Shown: in pieces, positions 1 to 10,474 of the stretch
Numbering within the stretch: the stretch's first letter is position 1
Layout of the letters: the number at the start of each line of letters is the position of its first letter
Translations under genes and position numbers: made by a program
Assembly: GCA_015956445.1 (NCBI GenBank)
Contig: WIUZ02000007.1
Coordinates: forward strand, 1,612,001 to 1,676,000
DNA length: 64,000 nucleotides
Source of the DNA: Thelephora terrestris
Lineage: Eukaryota; Basidiomycota; Agaricomycetes; Thelephorales; Thelephoraceae
Reading direction: 5' to 3'
The notes under the pieces: model-generated
The model's database searches: none
What the model saw: only the letters and a program-made list of their open reading frames with translations
What the model was told of the DNA's origin: nothing

Positions 1-3000
1 CGAGGGGGAGTGCTCGCGAAATCTCACTCTATGAGGAAGAAACAGAATTTCTTACCTTCCACCCTCGAACCGAGGATGACAGTATTTACGTCATCAAAAC
101 TCTCCTCGGAGCGCAACTTACTGCTGCTAAAATTGAGACCATTTATAGTGCTGATTTTGAAATCATGCACCGCCGACTGGCTCACCCCTCAAAAGAAGTG
201 ATCCAAAAGGCTGGGAAACATGTCAAGGATTTTCCTCATGTTGAAATCCCAAAAGAGCACCTCTGCACTGGATGTGCGCAAGGAAAGATGACAAATAAAA
301 CCTTTCCCCCATCCAACACCAGAGCAAGCGCCCCTTTCGAGCTGATCCATTCGGATCTAAAAACCTTCCCCATTGAATCCTATCGCAAGTACAAGTACTC
401 AATCGTCTTCTATGACGACTATACCTCACACGCCTGGACCATGAATTTGCGCACTAAGGACACTGCACTTATGGCTACCAGACACTTCCTGGCTATGGTT
501 GAAACCAAGTACCAGAAGAGAGTACGCCGATGGATGTCCGATGCCGGGGGGGAGTACACGTCCCTAACATTTACGACGATGCTCAAGGAAAAAGGGATTG
601 AGATCCTCCAATCTATTCCGCATGCACACCAACAAAACGGTCGCGCGGAAAGGATCATTTGAACATTGATGGATAAGGCAGAATCCATGAGATTACAGGC
701 TTGCCTCCCTCAGTCTTGGTGGGAATTCACCCTTGACCACGCAACTCACGTTTACAATCGAACGCCGAACCGTCGCCTAAATTGGCAGACTCCATTCCAA
801 CTATTAAATGGAAGTAAGCCTTCAATTGATCACCTTCGGGTCTTCGGCTGCGGAGCCTACGTCTTCATCCCAGAAGAAGTACGAATAAACAAACTCGCGC
901 CCCGATCAGAATTGATGACCTACCTGGGTACTCATCCGGGAGGAAAAGGATGGATCTTTATGCGCGGACCTAACAACATCATTTTCTCCGCTGCTCAGGC
1001 CACCTTCGATGAGTTGCACTTTCCAAAGTGCCCAACTGCCAGTGTGCGGCGAAACACACAGCTGCAATCTACTGCACCACCCCTACCCAGTCATCACTGT
1101 CATAAAGACGGTGACTGCCAGTGTCCCCTTCCAGGAGGACAAGAGGAAGATGACGCAGCACCCTCAGCGCGTCCCAAACCTACCCCCAAGCCTTCCTCAA
1201 AAGGCAAGGAACGTGCTATTGAGCCAGCACCACGGCCGCAGACGCCGGTGCAATCTAGAGCGCCCAGTTCGGAGCCGCCGAGATCGCCTACACCCAGCTC
1301 TAGCTCTGATTCCGGCCCTGAGGATGCATCACCCGCCCCGCCAACGATTATGCCTCCGTCACCTGTTAAGACTCAGAGGCCCCAGCGTGAGTGGAAAGTA
1401 CTGGCCAAGCCCGGCAATGTTTACGGTAGTAAGCATCCGATAGAGATAATTAAGTCTACCCGGCGTATGAAGGATTGGAAGAAGGTTGTCGGAGATTTTT
1501 CCGTAGCACCTAGGCGCGGGCGAAGTTCAGGAGCAGTTCCCGGACCTAGCGCGCAGCCACTTCCTGAGAGAGAATCCTCCGCTGAGGAAGAGACTGAAGC
1601 GGCGTCAGAATCCGAAAATGAGGTTGAGAAATCCGTTGAACCATCCGGATTCACCACCCCTGAGGAAGAAACTGACGCCCTTCTAGCTAGGCTATGCCAG
1701 GAAGGGGGAGTAGAACTCCAAAACCTCTTAATTTCGAAAGCCGTCTCACCAACCGCCAACGAAAAAACTCCAAAAGAATGGAAATACCGAGACATCGCCA
1801 CACTACCACAGGCAGAGCTCGAGGAATGGAGGACAGCCTGCAACGAAGAGTTGGAAGCTCTTCGCAGGCGCAAAGTATACGACCTGGTAGAGCGCCCTCG
1901 AGGCCGCAAGGTTATCAAAAACCGCTGGGTATTCGACCAGAAACCAGATGGTCGCAAGAAAGCCCGCTTAGTAGCAAAAGGCTTCTCACAGGTTGAGGGA
2001 ATGGACTACAATGCCGTGTTCTCCCCCGTTGTCCGATTCGAGACAGTGCGCCTAATATTTGCAATGGCCGCCCTCGGAGGATGGGTCCTCAAAGGACTTG
2101 ATGTTCGAAATGTGTACCTATACGGCGAACTCGACGAGGAAATATACATGGAACAACCAGAGGGATTCGTAGCTCCAGGAAAAGGGACTCATGTTCTCCG
2201 CTTAAAGCGTGCCCTCTACGGACTGAAACAAGCCGGGCTCGCATGGTGGCGAGCCCTTGGAAAAGCTCGGATTCAAATCCTTGAGCTCAGATGCTGGGAT
2301 CTTCATCTACCAAGATAAAGATGGAAGATTTGTAATTGCGTTAATCTACGTAGACGATGCCATCTTTACCGGACCCCACACAGCGCTTACGGAGCAGCTC
2401 AAGGGGGAGTTTATGAAGATATGGGAAACCAGGGATTTAGGGGACCTAACCGATTTCCTCCGCATGAGGATCACCCGACATGGCAGCAAAATCTCCATAG
2501 ATCAATGCGCCTACCTTCAAACGGTCCTTGAGCGATGTGGGATGCAAAATGCTAAAGTCGCAGCAACCCCTCTCCCGGCCGGGTATGTGCCGACTCCGTC
2601 GACAGAGGTAGCATGCCCGGAAAGACGAAGCAGGTTCCAAACCATAATTGGTTCCTTACTATACCTCATGCTGGGTACCCGACCAGATATCGCCTTTGCG
2701 GTTACCAAACTTGCGCAATATGCTGCAAACCCATCAAAAGAGCACGTCGAGAAAGCGCTGTATATCTGCCGCTATTTAATCGGGACTTCCAAATATCGAT
2801 TAACTTACGACGGAGATTCACGGGAAGGTATCTCAGCCTGTACCGACTCAGACTGGGCTTCAGACCCCACTCAGAGACGATCCCAAAGTGGATACTTTGT
2901 CCGAATGGCAAAAGGACTCATCTCATGGACCTCAAGAGCGCAGAAAACCATTGCGCTGTCGTCCACTGAGGCTGAATACATGGCGCTCTCTGATTGTAGC

Positions 3001-3723
3001 CACCAAGTAGTCTGGATGCACACCCTTCTGGGGGAGCTCGGCTATGACCTTAAAGCCATCCCAATCTGCGGAGATAACCAAGGCTCGATCTTTATCGCCT
3101 CAAACCCAGTTACTGAAAAGAGGTCGAAACACATCGACATCCGCTATCATTACATTCGCGAGGTCATCAATGATGGACGCGTGGTAGTGTATTTCATTCC
3201 CAGAGATGACAATCCCGCGGACCTCCTGACGAAGAACCTTGGAGTCGTCAAACTCAGAAAATTTAGAGATGCCTTAGGCCTTGAATTCTTCTGAGCACAT
3301 ACCTCCAACTTACTGCAGTCCAGTTCCCACCAATAAAGTTATACAGGGAGCCGTACTTAGTAAGGGGGAGTGTTGAACCGAAGGTCTGTGCCCGGCAACG
3401 GGTCAACCGGCTCCACCGCTTCGTGCGAGAGCCGATGCCGGAGAGCGCTGAATAAGCGACCCGAAGAGACGGTATCACATCAGTGACCCGATCAATCGGT
3501 ATGACGCGCGCGTGCCTTAAGCCGCCGCACGGACCATGCATCAGTCACACTGTATAGATGTGACGATAATAGAGTAGATAGTATATATACCCCTCATGTA
3601 TCCATAGATCAATCAATCGCTTCTCTCTCTCTCTCTCCCACTTGCACTACTATATCTTCCCCTCTCAGGTAAGAACTAGAGTACGCCATGTAGTAGTATA
3701 GAATATACTCTACCTGCTCAACA
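1..3723 (+). mobile_element. Ty1/Copia LTR retrotransposon, 3' portion (fossil)
   Basis: The translated sequence shows the Copia order: a zinc-binding GAG-pre-integrase and integrase core (about 150-900), a proline/serine-rich linker (about 1050-1700), a Copia-type reverse transcriptase (about 1800-2700, including the YVDD-type catalytic box) and RNase H (about 2800-3250, with a DSDWA motif). A purine tract, then a 3' LTR, follows the coding part. Integrase upstream of reverse transcriptase is diagnostic of Ty1/Copia. The 5' LTR and gag lie left of the window, so the copy cannot be judged whole. In this window the coding sequence carries only about two or three breaks, so it is a degraded but fairly young copy. 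LTR-LTR divergence cannot be used for dating here. Confidence 0.93.
3371..3723 (+). repeat. 3' LTR of the Copia element
   Basis: This 353-bp segment starts with TGTTGA and ends with TCAACA, a perfect 6-bp terminal inverted repeat with the canonical TG...CA ends. It directly follows the purine tract TAAGGGGGAG at 3361-3370, as expected of a 3' LTR. It contains a pyrimidine-rich (TC)n stretch near 3617-3640. Confidence 0.85.
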
Positions 3724-4555
3724 GAGATGGCCGCCAGTGAACGTTGGTCAGCCAAGAATAAGTGTTGAGAACCCTCCTGTGGAAAGGGATGACACGAGGT
3801 GGATGCGTTGCCAATGCGAGCACGGGGTGGGTTGACCAGGGGGCGGTGATCCATGTGTGCGGTTGACCGGGGATGGATCATATATAAGAAAGTTTCCTGC
3901 TATTCATGATAAATAAACACGGCAGATAAATGAAGGAAATACTCACCAAATATTGCCCAAATGCCGTGGCCGAGGGCAAAGGCCGTTTGCGGAGGCGAGT
4001 CATGAGCAACGTGTCCTTGCAACCTGTCGTCATCGAGAGAGGAGGGGGACACAGAGGAGATGTGTGCAGCCCCAGAGAAAGTTGCAAGCAGGGCCGGGAC
4101 TGATGCGTGTTGCCAGTTTGGGAAAGAGGGGAGGAAAAGTGGTGGGAATAAGGGACTTAGCGAGGACAGAACCTGGATGGAATGAAGAGAGTGTCCCTGG
4201 TCCCATCCAAAGTCAAAATTCTCACGGGCCGGGAATTTCTGACCTGCCTGTCAAGCAGACGCACAGCAGGCCAGCATCCTCCAGCATCCCAGATGCCCAG
4301 CGGATGCCCACAGCGCGACAACGATTGATAAAAATTAAATGCCCGCCTCAGCACCACAGCGGCCGATCGGTTTTGCTGATGTATATTTATACCTAACGGC
4401 AAGTTAGTCCGACTGAACTACGTGTGTGTTAGCCTTAGGTAGTAGAAAAGATAAATCAAAGGGACATACTCCTTAGATGAACGAAACAGAACTGAGGAGC
4501 GGTGAAAAATTGTCCGAGTGATAATCAGCCCGAGCGGTGTCGGGTTCGTGGGGAG
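3724..4555. other. Gene-free stretch between two LTR elements
   Basis: No supported gene. Short open frames on both strands here show no recognisable motif. The last about 25 bases before 4556 end in a purine run (GTGGGGAG) that resembles a polypurine tract, so part of this stretch may be the 3' interior of the element whose LTR follows. Confidence 0.4.
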
Positions 4556-5902
4556 TGTAGTGTTATTTCCTATACGGAAGATAACTAACACCCTTTGGTT
4601 TGCTTAGAGACTAGAGTATAGAAACCAAGCAGGCTGGTTGATTAGTCAATGAACTCGACTAACAACTCCACAGGGTAGAGCAGGGTTCCTCTTTCCGGCT
4701 CTTGGTCCTGATGAGTTCGCTGGGGATCTACTAGTAGTGTGTCCCTCAGTAATTATTCTAGGGAATCAGTAATGTTATCACTCAGGGGCTCTGTACACTC
4801 TGATTAGACACCTAACTTCACCGTGGGAATCTATGTTCTGATAGAAATGGGGTTCCTGACTCAAGGATGGGCCTTGAGGCTGTGCTTGAGGCTGTGTAAT
4901 AGTCCTGTCCTTAGGCTGTACCTAAAGCTGTGTTGAGGCTGTGTCGTGAAGCTAAACCAAATAAGGAAGGTGTACGCTTACACCTGAGGCTGTGCTTGAT
5001 ATGTCGTAAAAGTGACAAGATATGTCGTAGAGCTTATAGAGGTATGTCAGATACCTTAAACTTGCTACAGATGACGCCTAGTGCGTCAAACAAATATAAC
5101 TTCAAATAAACTTGGGATAAAATGATATGTCGTAGAATATGTTGGAGACCTTTGTGGTACCTGCTAAATCTGGCTGTTACCTAGACAAACACTCTTCTGA
5201 AGTGGAGGGCTATCTGCCTAAAGTATCAGACTTCAGCAATACAGACACCAAAAACTCCAACGTCACAAGTGTGCTAGGCTTGATCAGTACTTCTGACTTA
5301 GTGCTTCTTCACACAGAGGATGAGGCTGAAAGTGGTATGTGATTACTCAAAATCACTCAACCAATCAGTCCTAAGGGATAGGGGTAGATAAAAAGTTGTG
5401 GGGGAAAACTAGCAAAGAGAGCCTCAGTCTAGGTGAAGACTGAGCTGTTGGTGATTCTCCCTGAGTAGTGGGTGAGCTGCTGTCCTGGTGGAGTGAACTG
5501 CTTTTCCCTTAGAAGTGTGGTTGAGGTCTATATATACTAATTTACAGGAGAATGTCCCAGAACATTCCAACGCATTCCACATTATTCCATAACATTCCAT
5601 CATGTTCCATGGCATTCCGTCTTGTTCCTTTGGGTGACCAGTGGTCACATCTGTGACATTCCGTCACCTTCTAGAATGTTCCATTACCTTCTAATACGTT
5701 CCAGTGTTCTCCAGTAGGCTCCAAGGAATTCCATGATTTTCCATGATTTTCCAGGCTTATCTTATCTCTTATCTTATCTATTGTCCTTATCTTATCAAAT
5801 GAATAAACAATTATCCATAAAATATTCCTGCTTGGGCTGTAAGTACACTATTAATTGTGCGAAAAATAGTAAATAAATCATGATTAATCCAGGGGTCCAA
5901 CA
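4556..5902 (+). repeat. Putative long LTR of an LTR retroelement (fossil)
   Basis: This non-coding segment of about 1.35 kb begins TGTAGTGTTA and ends GTCCAACA. A purine tract precedes it, and a GC-rich stretch containing GGCGCC that could belong to a primer-binding region follows it. Inside are simple tandem motifs: repeats of GAGGCTGTG (about 4870-5000) and of CATTCCA-like units (about 5550-5760). No target duplication is visible at its two edges, so it is not a clean solo LTR; remnants of the interior may flank it. The family is uncertain, possibly Ty3/Gypsy. It abuts a truncated BTB-family gene. Confidence 0.45.
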
Positions 5903-5939
5903 GCGGGCGCCAAACAAAGGTAAACTACGGAGTGATCGG

Positions 5940-6148
5940 GGCAGAGGAAAGCGCGAAATGCTAGTTTTCAACACGATGCAGCAATCACAATTGCCAACTG
6001 TGCAGACTCCCTTTCTCACCTTCGTCTCTTCGGTTAAATACATTTTGCTCAAGTTGCGGCAACTACACGTACTGTACTGGCTGCAGGCGCCACAGGACCG
6101 GCAACTATTCGCCGTGCCAGGGCTGTGGGAAAAGGTTCGAATAAAGGG
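5940..6148 (+). pseudogene. 3'-terminal exon fragment of a double-BTB gene
   Basis: One frame here gives the cysteine-rich tail of the double-BTB family: RCSNHNC, then FCSSC, YCTGC and PCQGCGKRF followed by a stop. This matches the last exon of the gene ending at 9674 in the spacing of its paired cysteines. An in-frame stop lies just upstream of RCSNHNC, and nothing upstream resembles the other exons; the sequence to the left is the putative LTR and its leader. The copy is therefore a truncated relic, and it shows that the family once extended further left. Confidence 0.7.
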
Positions 6149-7223
6149 GGGGAACGGGACATCTTTTGAAGCGAATTCGGGCGGTAGAGACTAGTACTTG
6201 TGCAGATTCGGTGTTTATCTATAGCTCCGCAAAAAGCCGATGTAGTTATCATCTGAAGACTAATACTGTTGTACCTCGTACCCACGTCCGCCGCGTGTAA
6301 CTGATTACAAGCCAAGTGTCTTGTATATAAACATCCTAGCGTGCAATTGTATGGTTTGTAGGTCGTTCGATCTCGAGAGGACGGCCCTCTGACCCCCCCA
6401 AGCTCCAAGACTTACTGTATTATTCCATACACAATGACGGATCGAAGCAGGGATTTCTTTCACGCCGCCCGTCGACTCTCAACTTTCGTCTGGCATCATC
6501 CGATGCTAATCGGTGCGAGTTCCTGATTCGAGCATTTGTTAAGTCTAATTCTGATCAGTGATCTGCCGCGGTGCACGCGGACCTTCAATATCAATATTCA
6601 AACGCTGCCATCAGACTTTCAGAGCGAAGACTTATCGTCCACTGGTTCATTGGGCTAACCAATGGGTATCGAACTTTCCACGACAATTGCTGATACTTTG
6701 CTAATGTTAGATGTATTCATTGGCGCAACTTTGTAGGAGCCTCAGCATTAAAGTTCGGTTGACTCGAGCTGATGTTATTGGTTCTTTTCCGTCGCAAAGC
6801 GATCTGGTACAACACCTGGTATCACGATAATCGACGATGAATAGAAAACTCAATCAGTTTCTCTCTCATGTTCATAGAACAGGACCAATTTGTTTCACGC
6901 GAAAACTGAACCGAGAGGCGAAACAGAAGTGTTGAATCCGGTGGCCGGTAAGACGCATTTTGGTTCTTGCAGCTCTAATCCCATGGATATACTGCCAGAT
7001 GACGCGCTAGGTGACCCGGGCTCGATGGAGACCCTCTACATTGTGGGACGCAGTTTGGCTACCCAATCGTAAGAAATCGTTGGACCAGTTCCCCTCACAG
7101 CATCTCTCACAACCCCTCGACTCTAATTCAAACGCCACACTTTCCGAGAAGCATCCCCAGATATTCGCGCCTCATGTTCGCTATCTCCGGCGCGTTCCCT
7201 AGCTGGGACAGGTTGAGAGTCAC
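6149..7223. other. Intergenic stretch upstream of the first intact BTB gene
   Basis: About 1.1 kb with no supported gene, RNA or repeat. It ends in the promoter of the gene starting at 7270. Confidence 0.5.
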
Positions 7224-7231
7224 ATAAATAG
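7224..7231 (+). promoter_or_regulatory. TATA-like box ATAAATAG of BTB copy A
   Basis: ATAAATAG lies 46 bp before the ATG at 7270. An equivalent box at nearly the same distance precedes all five intact family members, which supports a core promoter element. Confidence 0.6.
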
Positions 7232-7269
7232 ATCCGTGGTCGAAGTTGTTACTCCAACTTCCCGCATAT

Positions 7270-9674
7270 ATGGCGGCCACCACTGCTCTTCGTGAGGCCT
7301 TGAACCGAGGGATGTGCTCCGGGAACCTTGTTGACACCAAGATCATCTTGTACTCGCGCAGGGAGAACTCAGGCAGAGTCAGTCGCCCAAAGGCACTCTA
7401 CGCCAGTAGCCACGTCCTGAAGACAGTCCCATACTTCAACGATCGTGGGTGGACCGTCGTATCAAATGTCCCGTCGGAACCTTACGCCTTTGCTTCCTAG
7501 TTTTCTCAGGGGATTTCGCAGAGTCCCAGTCAAAGGACTTCAAGAGTCCAATTGACGAAGAGGAATACAGAGAAGATTACGAGTATTTCTCAGACAGCGA
7601 CCTTGAGGATGATGAGGATGAAAAAACTTCGTTCAAGCATGCAAGCAAGCCAGAGGTTCATTCATTCGATCCGTTTGCGACTGCAGACGAGGACAAGCCC
7701 GGTTGTGAGAACTACGAGGAGCGCCTCGAGAAGGGGAAAGTGGTCAAGGTCTCGGACATCGCGTTCGTAACGTGAGCAGAATCTACCCACTCTTCAACGT
7801 TTCATTCACGTAGTTACAGGTTCCAGGCTTTTCTGATGTATCTTTATACGAACGTGATTGAGTTCGCACCATTTGGATCACAAGAGAACCGCAGATCGCG
7901 AAGCGCTGAAATCATCAACTCCTCTGATGAAGAAGTCCCTCGACCGTCTCCGAAGTCTATCTATCGACTCGCGGATAAGGTCTGTGTCTCATATCATCGT
8001 GTAATTCGGTGCGTCGACGCCTAACAAATTTGCTACAGTACGATGTCCCCGCGTTGAAGACTCTCGCATTGAACCACATACAAGGTCAACTGGCGAAGTG
8101 CGACATCGTTGAAGAAGCATTCAGCAGATTCGCATCGCGGTGAGGCAGACTTGTTATCGGAGCTTTGTTATGCTTATGAGATGTGCAGGCACGATGAAAT
8201 TAGGAATCTATACATCCAACAGCTCGCATACAAGTGGATGGAGGACTCGACGACGAAGGCTACCCACTCGAGTGTCAAGGAGAAGATCAACAGTTTTGTC
8301 AAAGGGGATCTCGAGCGTGCAACGGAAGTGCTTTATGAGTTGTTGGAAATCGCAAGCAAGGACGAGGAGCTCTTAGCCCCCACGAATACCTCACCGGTTG
8401 TGAGCTCGTCCCAGCTTTCCTTTTTCCCCTGGCTTCGCACTGAAGTCCTTACTTCGCCATCAGATTGTTCGTGCCGTGAGCCATGATAATTGGACTCCGG
8501 TGAGAACAGCACTCATAAAGTCGATCCGAGAAGGCGTTTTCTTTGATAGGAAGTATTGGGCAAGGCACTACAAAGCAGGGGATGTGTTGGAACCCATCTA
8601 TTTTTCAAGTGCATGCATGGGTGGTAATGTGCAACTGCTGAACAAATGTACGTCAAAATCTATTGGTTAGCGTGCCGCAGTGCTGAGTGTCCCCAGTGGT
8701 AAAGTGCCTCCAGGGTCGAAATCCGCCCGTGAGCGATCTCGAGGGGGATGTGAACGTAGAGAGCGACTGCGAGGGAGACTTGCCTGGAGTAAGTAGTGAA
8801 CCGGTGGAGATGAAGGGGGAGGGAGAAGAACCGATCCGTGCAGTGCTTACAGTTGGATCATTCTCAGCGTATGTGCACTCTTCTATCACACCTTCGTCCC
8901 AAGAGGAATGACAGATTCCCCAGCTGGAGATCTCTCTTCTTTTATCGTTGCACGGACGAAATCTCGTTCGCCCCCCTCAAATCGCAAGGTGTTGACTCTC
9001 GCTTAAATTACATCCGCGAGAAGGCGGTAGCAGCGGCGCCTCCTCCTTGCTCGCCGAAGAGTATATACGTTCTGGCAAACCTGGTAAGGCAGCCTCCACC
9101 GGAACGTTCCAGACGTGATATTAACGCACCCGATTAAGCTTGAAATTTTCTCCCTTCGCGAAGAAGCCTTTGCTAACATCAAAACTAAAACGACTTTGGA
9201 CAATGTCGTGGGCGAAGTTTTCTCCTGGGTCGCCGCTGGGTGGGTCCCGCGGCTTTCTCCAATCGGGGGGTCTACCATGAGCTTATGTTTTTTCTCCCCT
9301 TTTTTCTCAGCCAAAAGCAGATCATGAGGATGCAATGCGATCTTCTGGTTGCGGACTTGAAAAACCCGAAAACAATGGCGCTCGTGAAGAAGAACCTTGA
9401 ACACATCTCTGAAGGATCTTCCTCCCACTGTGCTGGCGCAGTGGATCTTATGTTGCAGAAGGCATTTGAGTCCAAGAAACAGAGCAAGGGTGTGAAGTTG
9501 CGATGCGCCTATCGCCATTGCTGGTTGAGGGAAAATCCAGTCTCATATTCATCGGTTGGGTCAAGGACCTTGTGCCTGCATTGCGAGGATGAGTACATGG
9601 AGTGTGTTGGCTGTGGGCGTCGGAGGGATGGCGATTATTCGTCGTGCCAAGGCTGTAGAAAGATGTTCATATAG
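7270..9674 (+). CDS. Double-BTB protein with 8-cysteine tail, copy A
   Basis: Ten exons give an in-frame 632-residue protein: 7270-7444, 7501-7771, 7820-7979, 8039-8139, 8189-8399, 8464-8647, 8697-8868, 8924-9083, 9139-9239 and 9311-9674. Residues about 1-300 form a fungal BTB/POZ unit: LIDTKIILYS-like start, YLYTNVIEFAPF strand-helix and the SPKSIYRLADKYD signature. Residues about 306-540 repeat the layout (FFDRKYW, FYRCTDEISFAPL, SPKSIYVLA). Both halves carry an acidic insert. The tail (about 571-632) has four cysteine pairs (C-x4-C, then three C-x2-C) suggesting zinc binding. BTB domains usually mediate dimerisation or act as cullin-3 adaptors; the actual role here is unknown. Copy A is the most diverged intact member, and no 200-residue partner gene follows it. 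Confidence 0.85.
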
Positions 9675-10427
9675 AAAGTAGGCAACCCGGTGTCACCACA
9701 CGCGTAATGTGGCAAAAAAAAAAAAGGACCCATGGTATATACCCCGTCAGCTTTTGGTGTCGGGCTCTGATCGCCCACTTTCCATGTGAGCCCGGTGCCA
9801 GGGCTAGGGAGTTGTGCCGCACTACTACGGGGTCGTGGTTCAGGGAACTAGATTTCCGTTTCCCCAGTGGACTCGATCCCTCTCCCACGCAATCGAAAGG
9901 CCGCCCGACCCATAGGATAGGAAGTCGAATGAAGCTCAGCTGGAAAGATCTCTGCAACGAAGGACTCTGGGCGATGCTACTAGTGCGAAGTATAACGGCC
10001 TAGGCGTGTTAGCCATCAACGTTACATCGTCTAACCTGGCGCTATCTGGGAGAAGGGGCCAGCGTTGTAGATAACGCCGTGATATATTCTTCCAATAACT
10101 GATAGGAAGAGAGATGGACTCGACATCGGCGGTTTCCTTTGAGAGAGAATCTCAAGCTGGCTGTGTGGATTTTGAGGTTGGGGGTATCTCTCCGCGGCAT
10201 CTCCCGCAAATTAATGACTCTCCTCGCCTGCACGGCATCCCCCGGAACAGCTGACGATGCGCCAACCGCCACACTTTCCAAAAACACCTCGTATCATTCA
10301 TCCCTATCGTGCTGCCCCCAGAACAATGGCCTGGAATCCACGAAGAAAAGTCTAGGCCCCAAATATCTGCGCAATCACATCCGCTCTCTTCGGCGCGTTC
10401 CCTGCCTTGGACAGGTCCGGGCGTCGC
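9675..10427. other. Intergenic stretch between BTB copies A and B
   Basis: No gene supported; a 12-A run lies at about 9715-9726. From about 10139 the sequence matches the upstream region of copy C (14093-14455), including the shared phrases around ATCTCCCG and CCGCCACACTTTCCAA, so the promoter region was duplicated together with the gene. Confidence 0.6.
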
Positions 10428-10435
10428 ATAAATAG
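10428..10435 (+). promoter_or_regulatory. TATA-like box ATAAATAG of BTB copy B
   Basis: ATAAATAG, 47 bp before the ATG at 10475, inside an upstream block also found in front of copy C. Confidence 0.6.
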
Positions 10436-10474
10436 ACTCGTAACCGATGCTGATTACCCCACCCTCCCGCAAGC

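Noticed and set aside
5550-5760. Tandem CATTCCA-like units as a possible CRISPR or satellite array.
   Set aside because: The units are short, irregular and without spacers, and lie inside a putative LTR; CRISPR arrays are not expected in a fungal nuclear genome.
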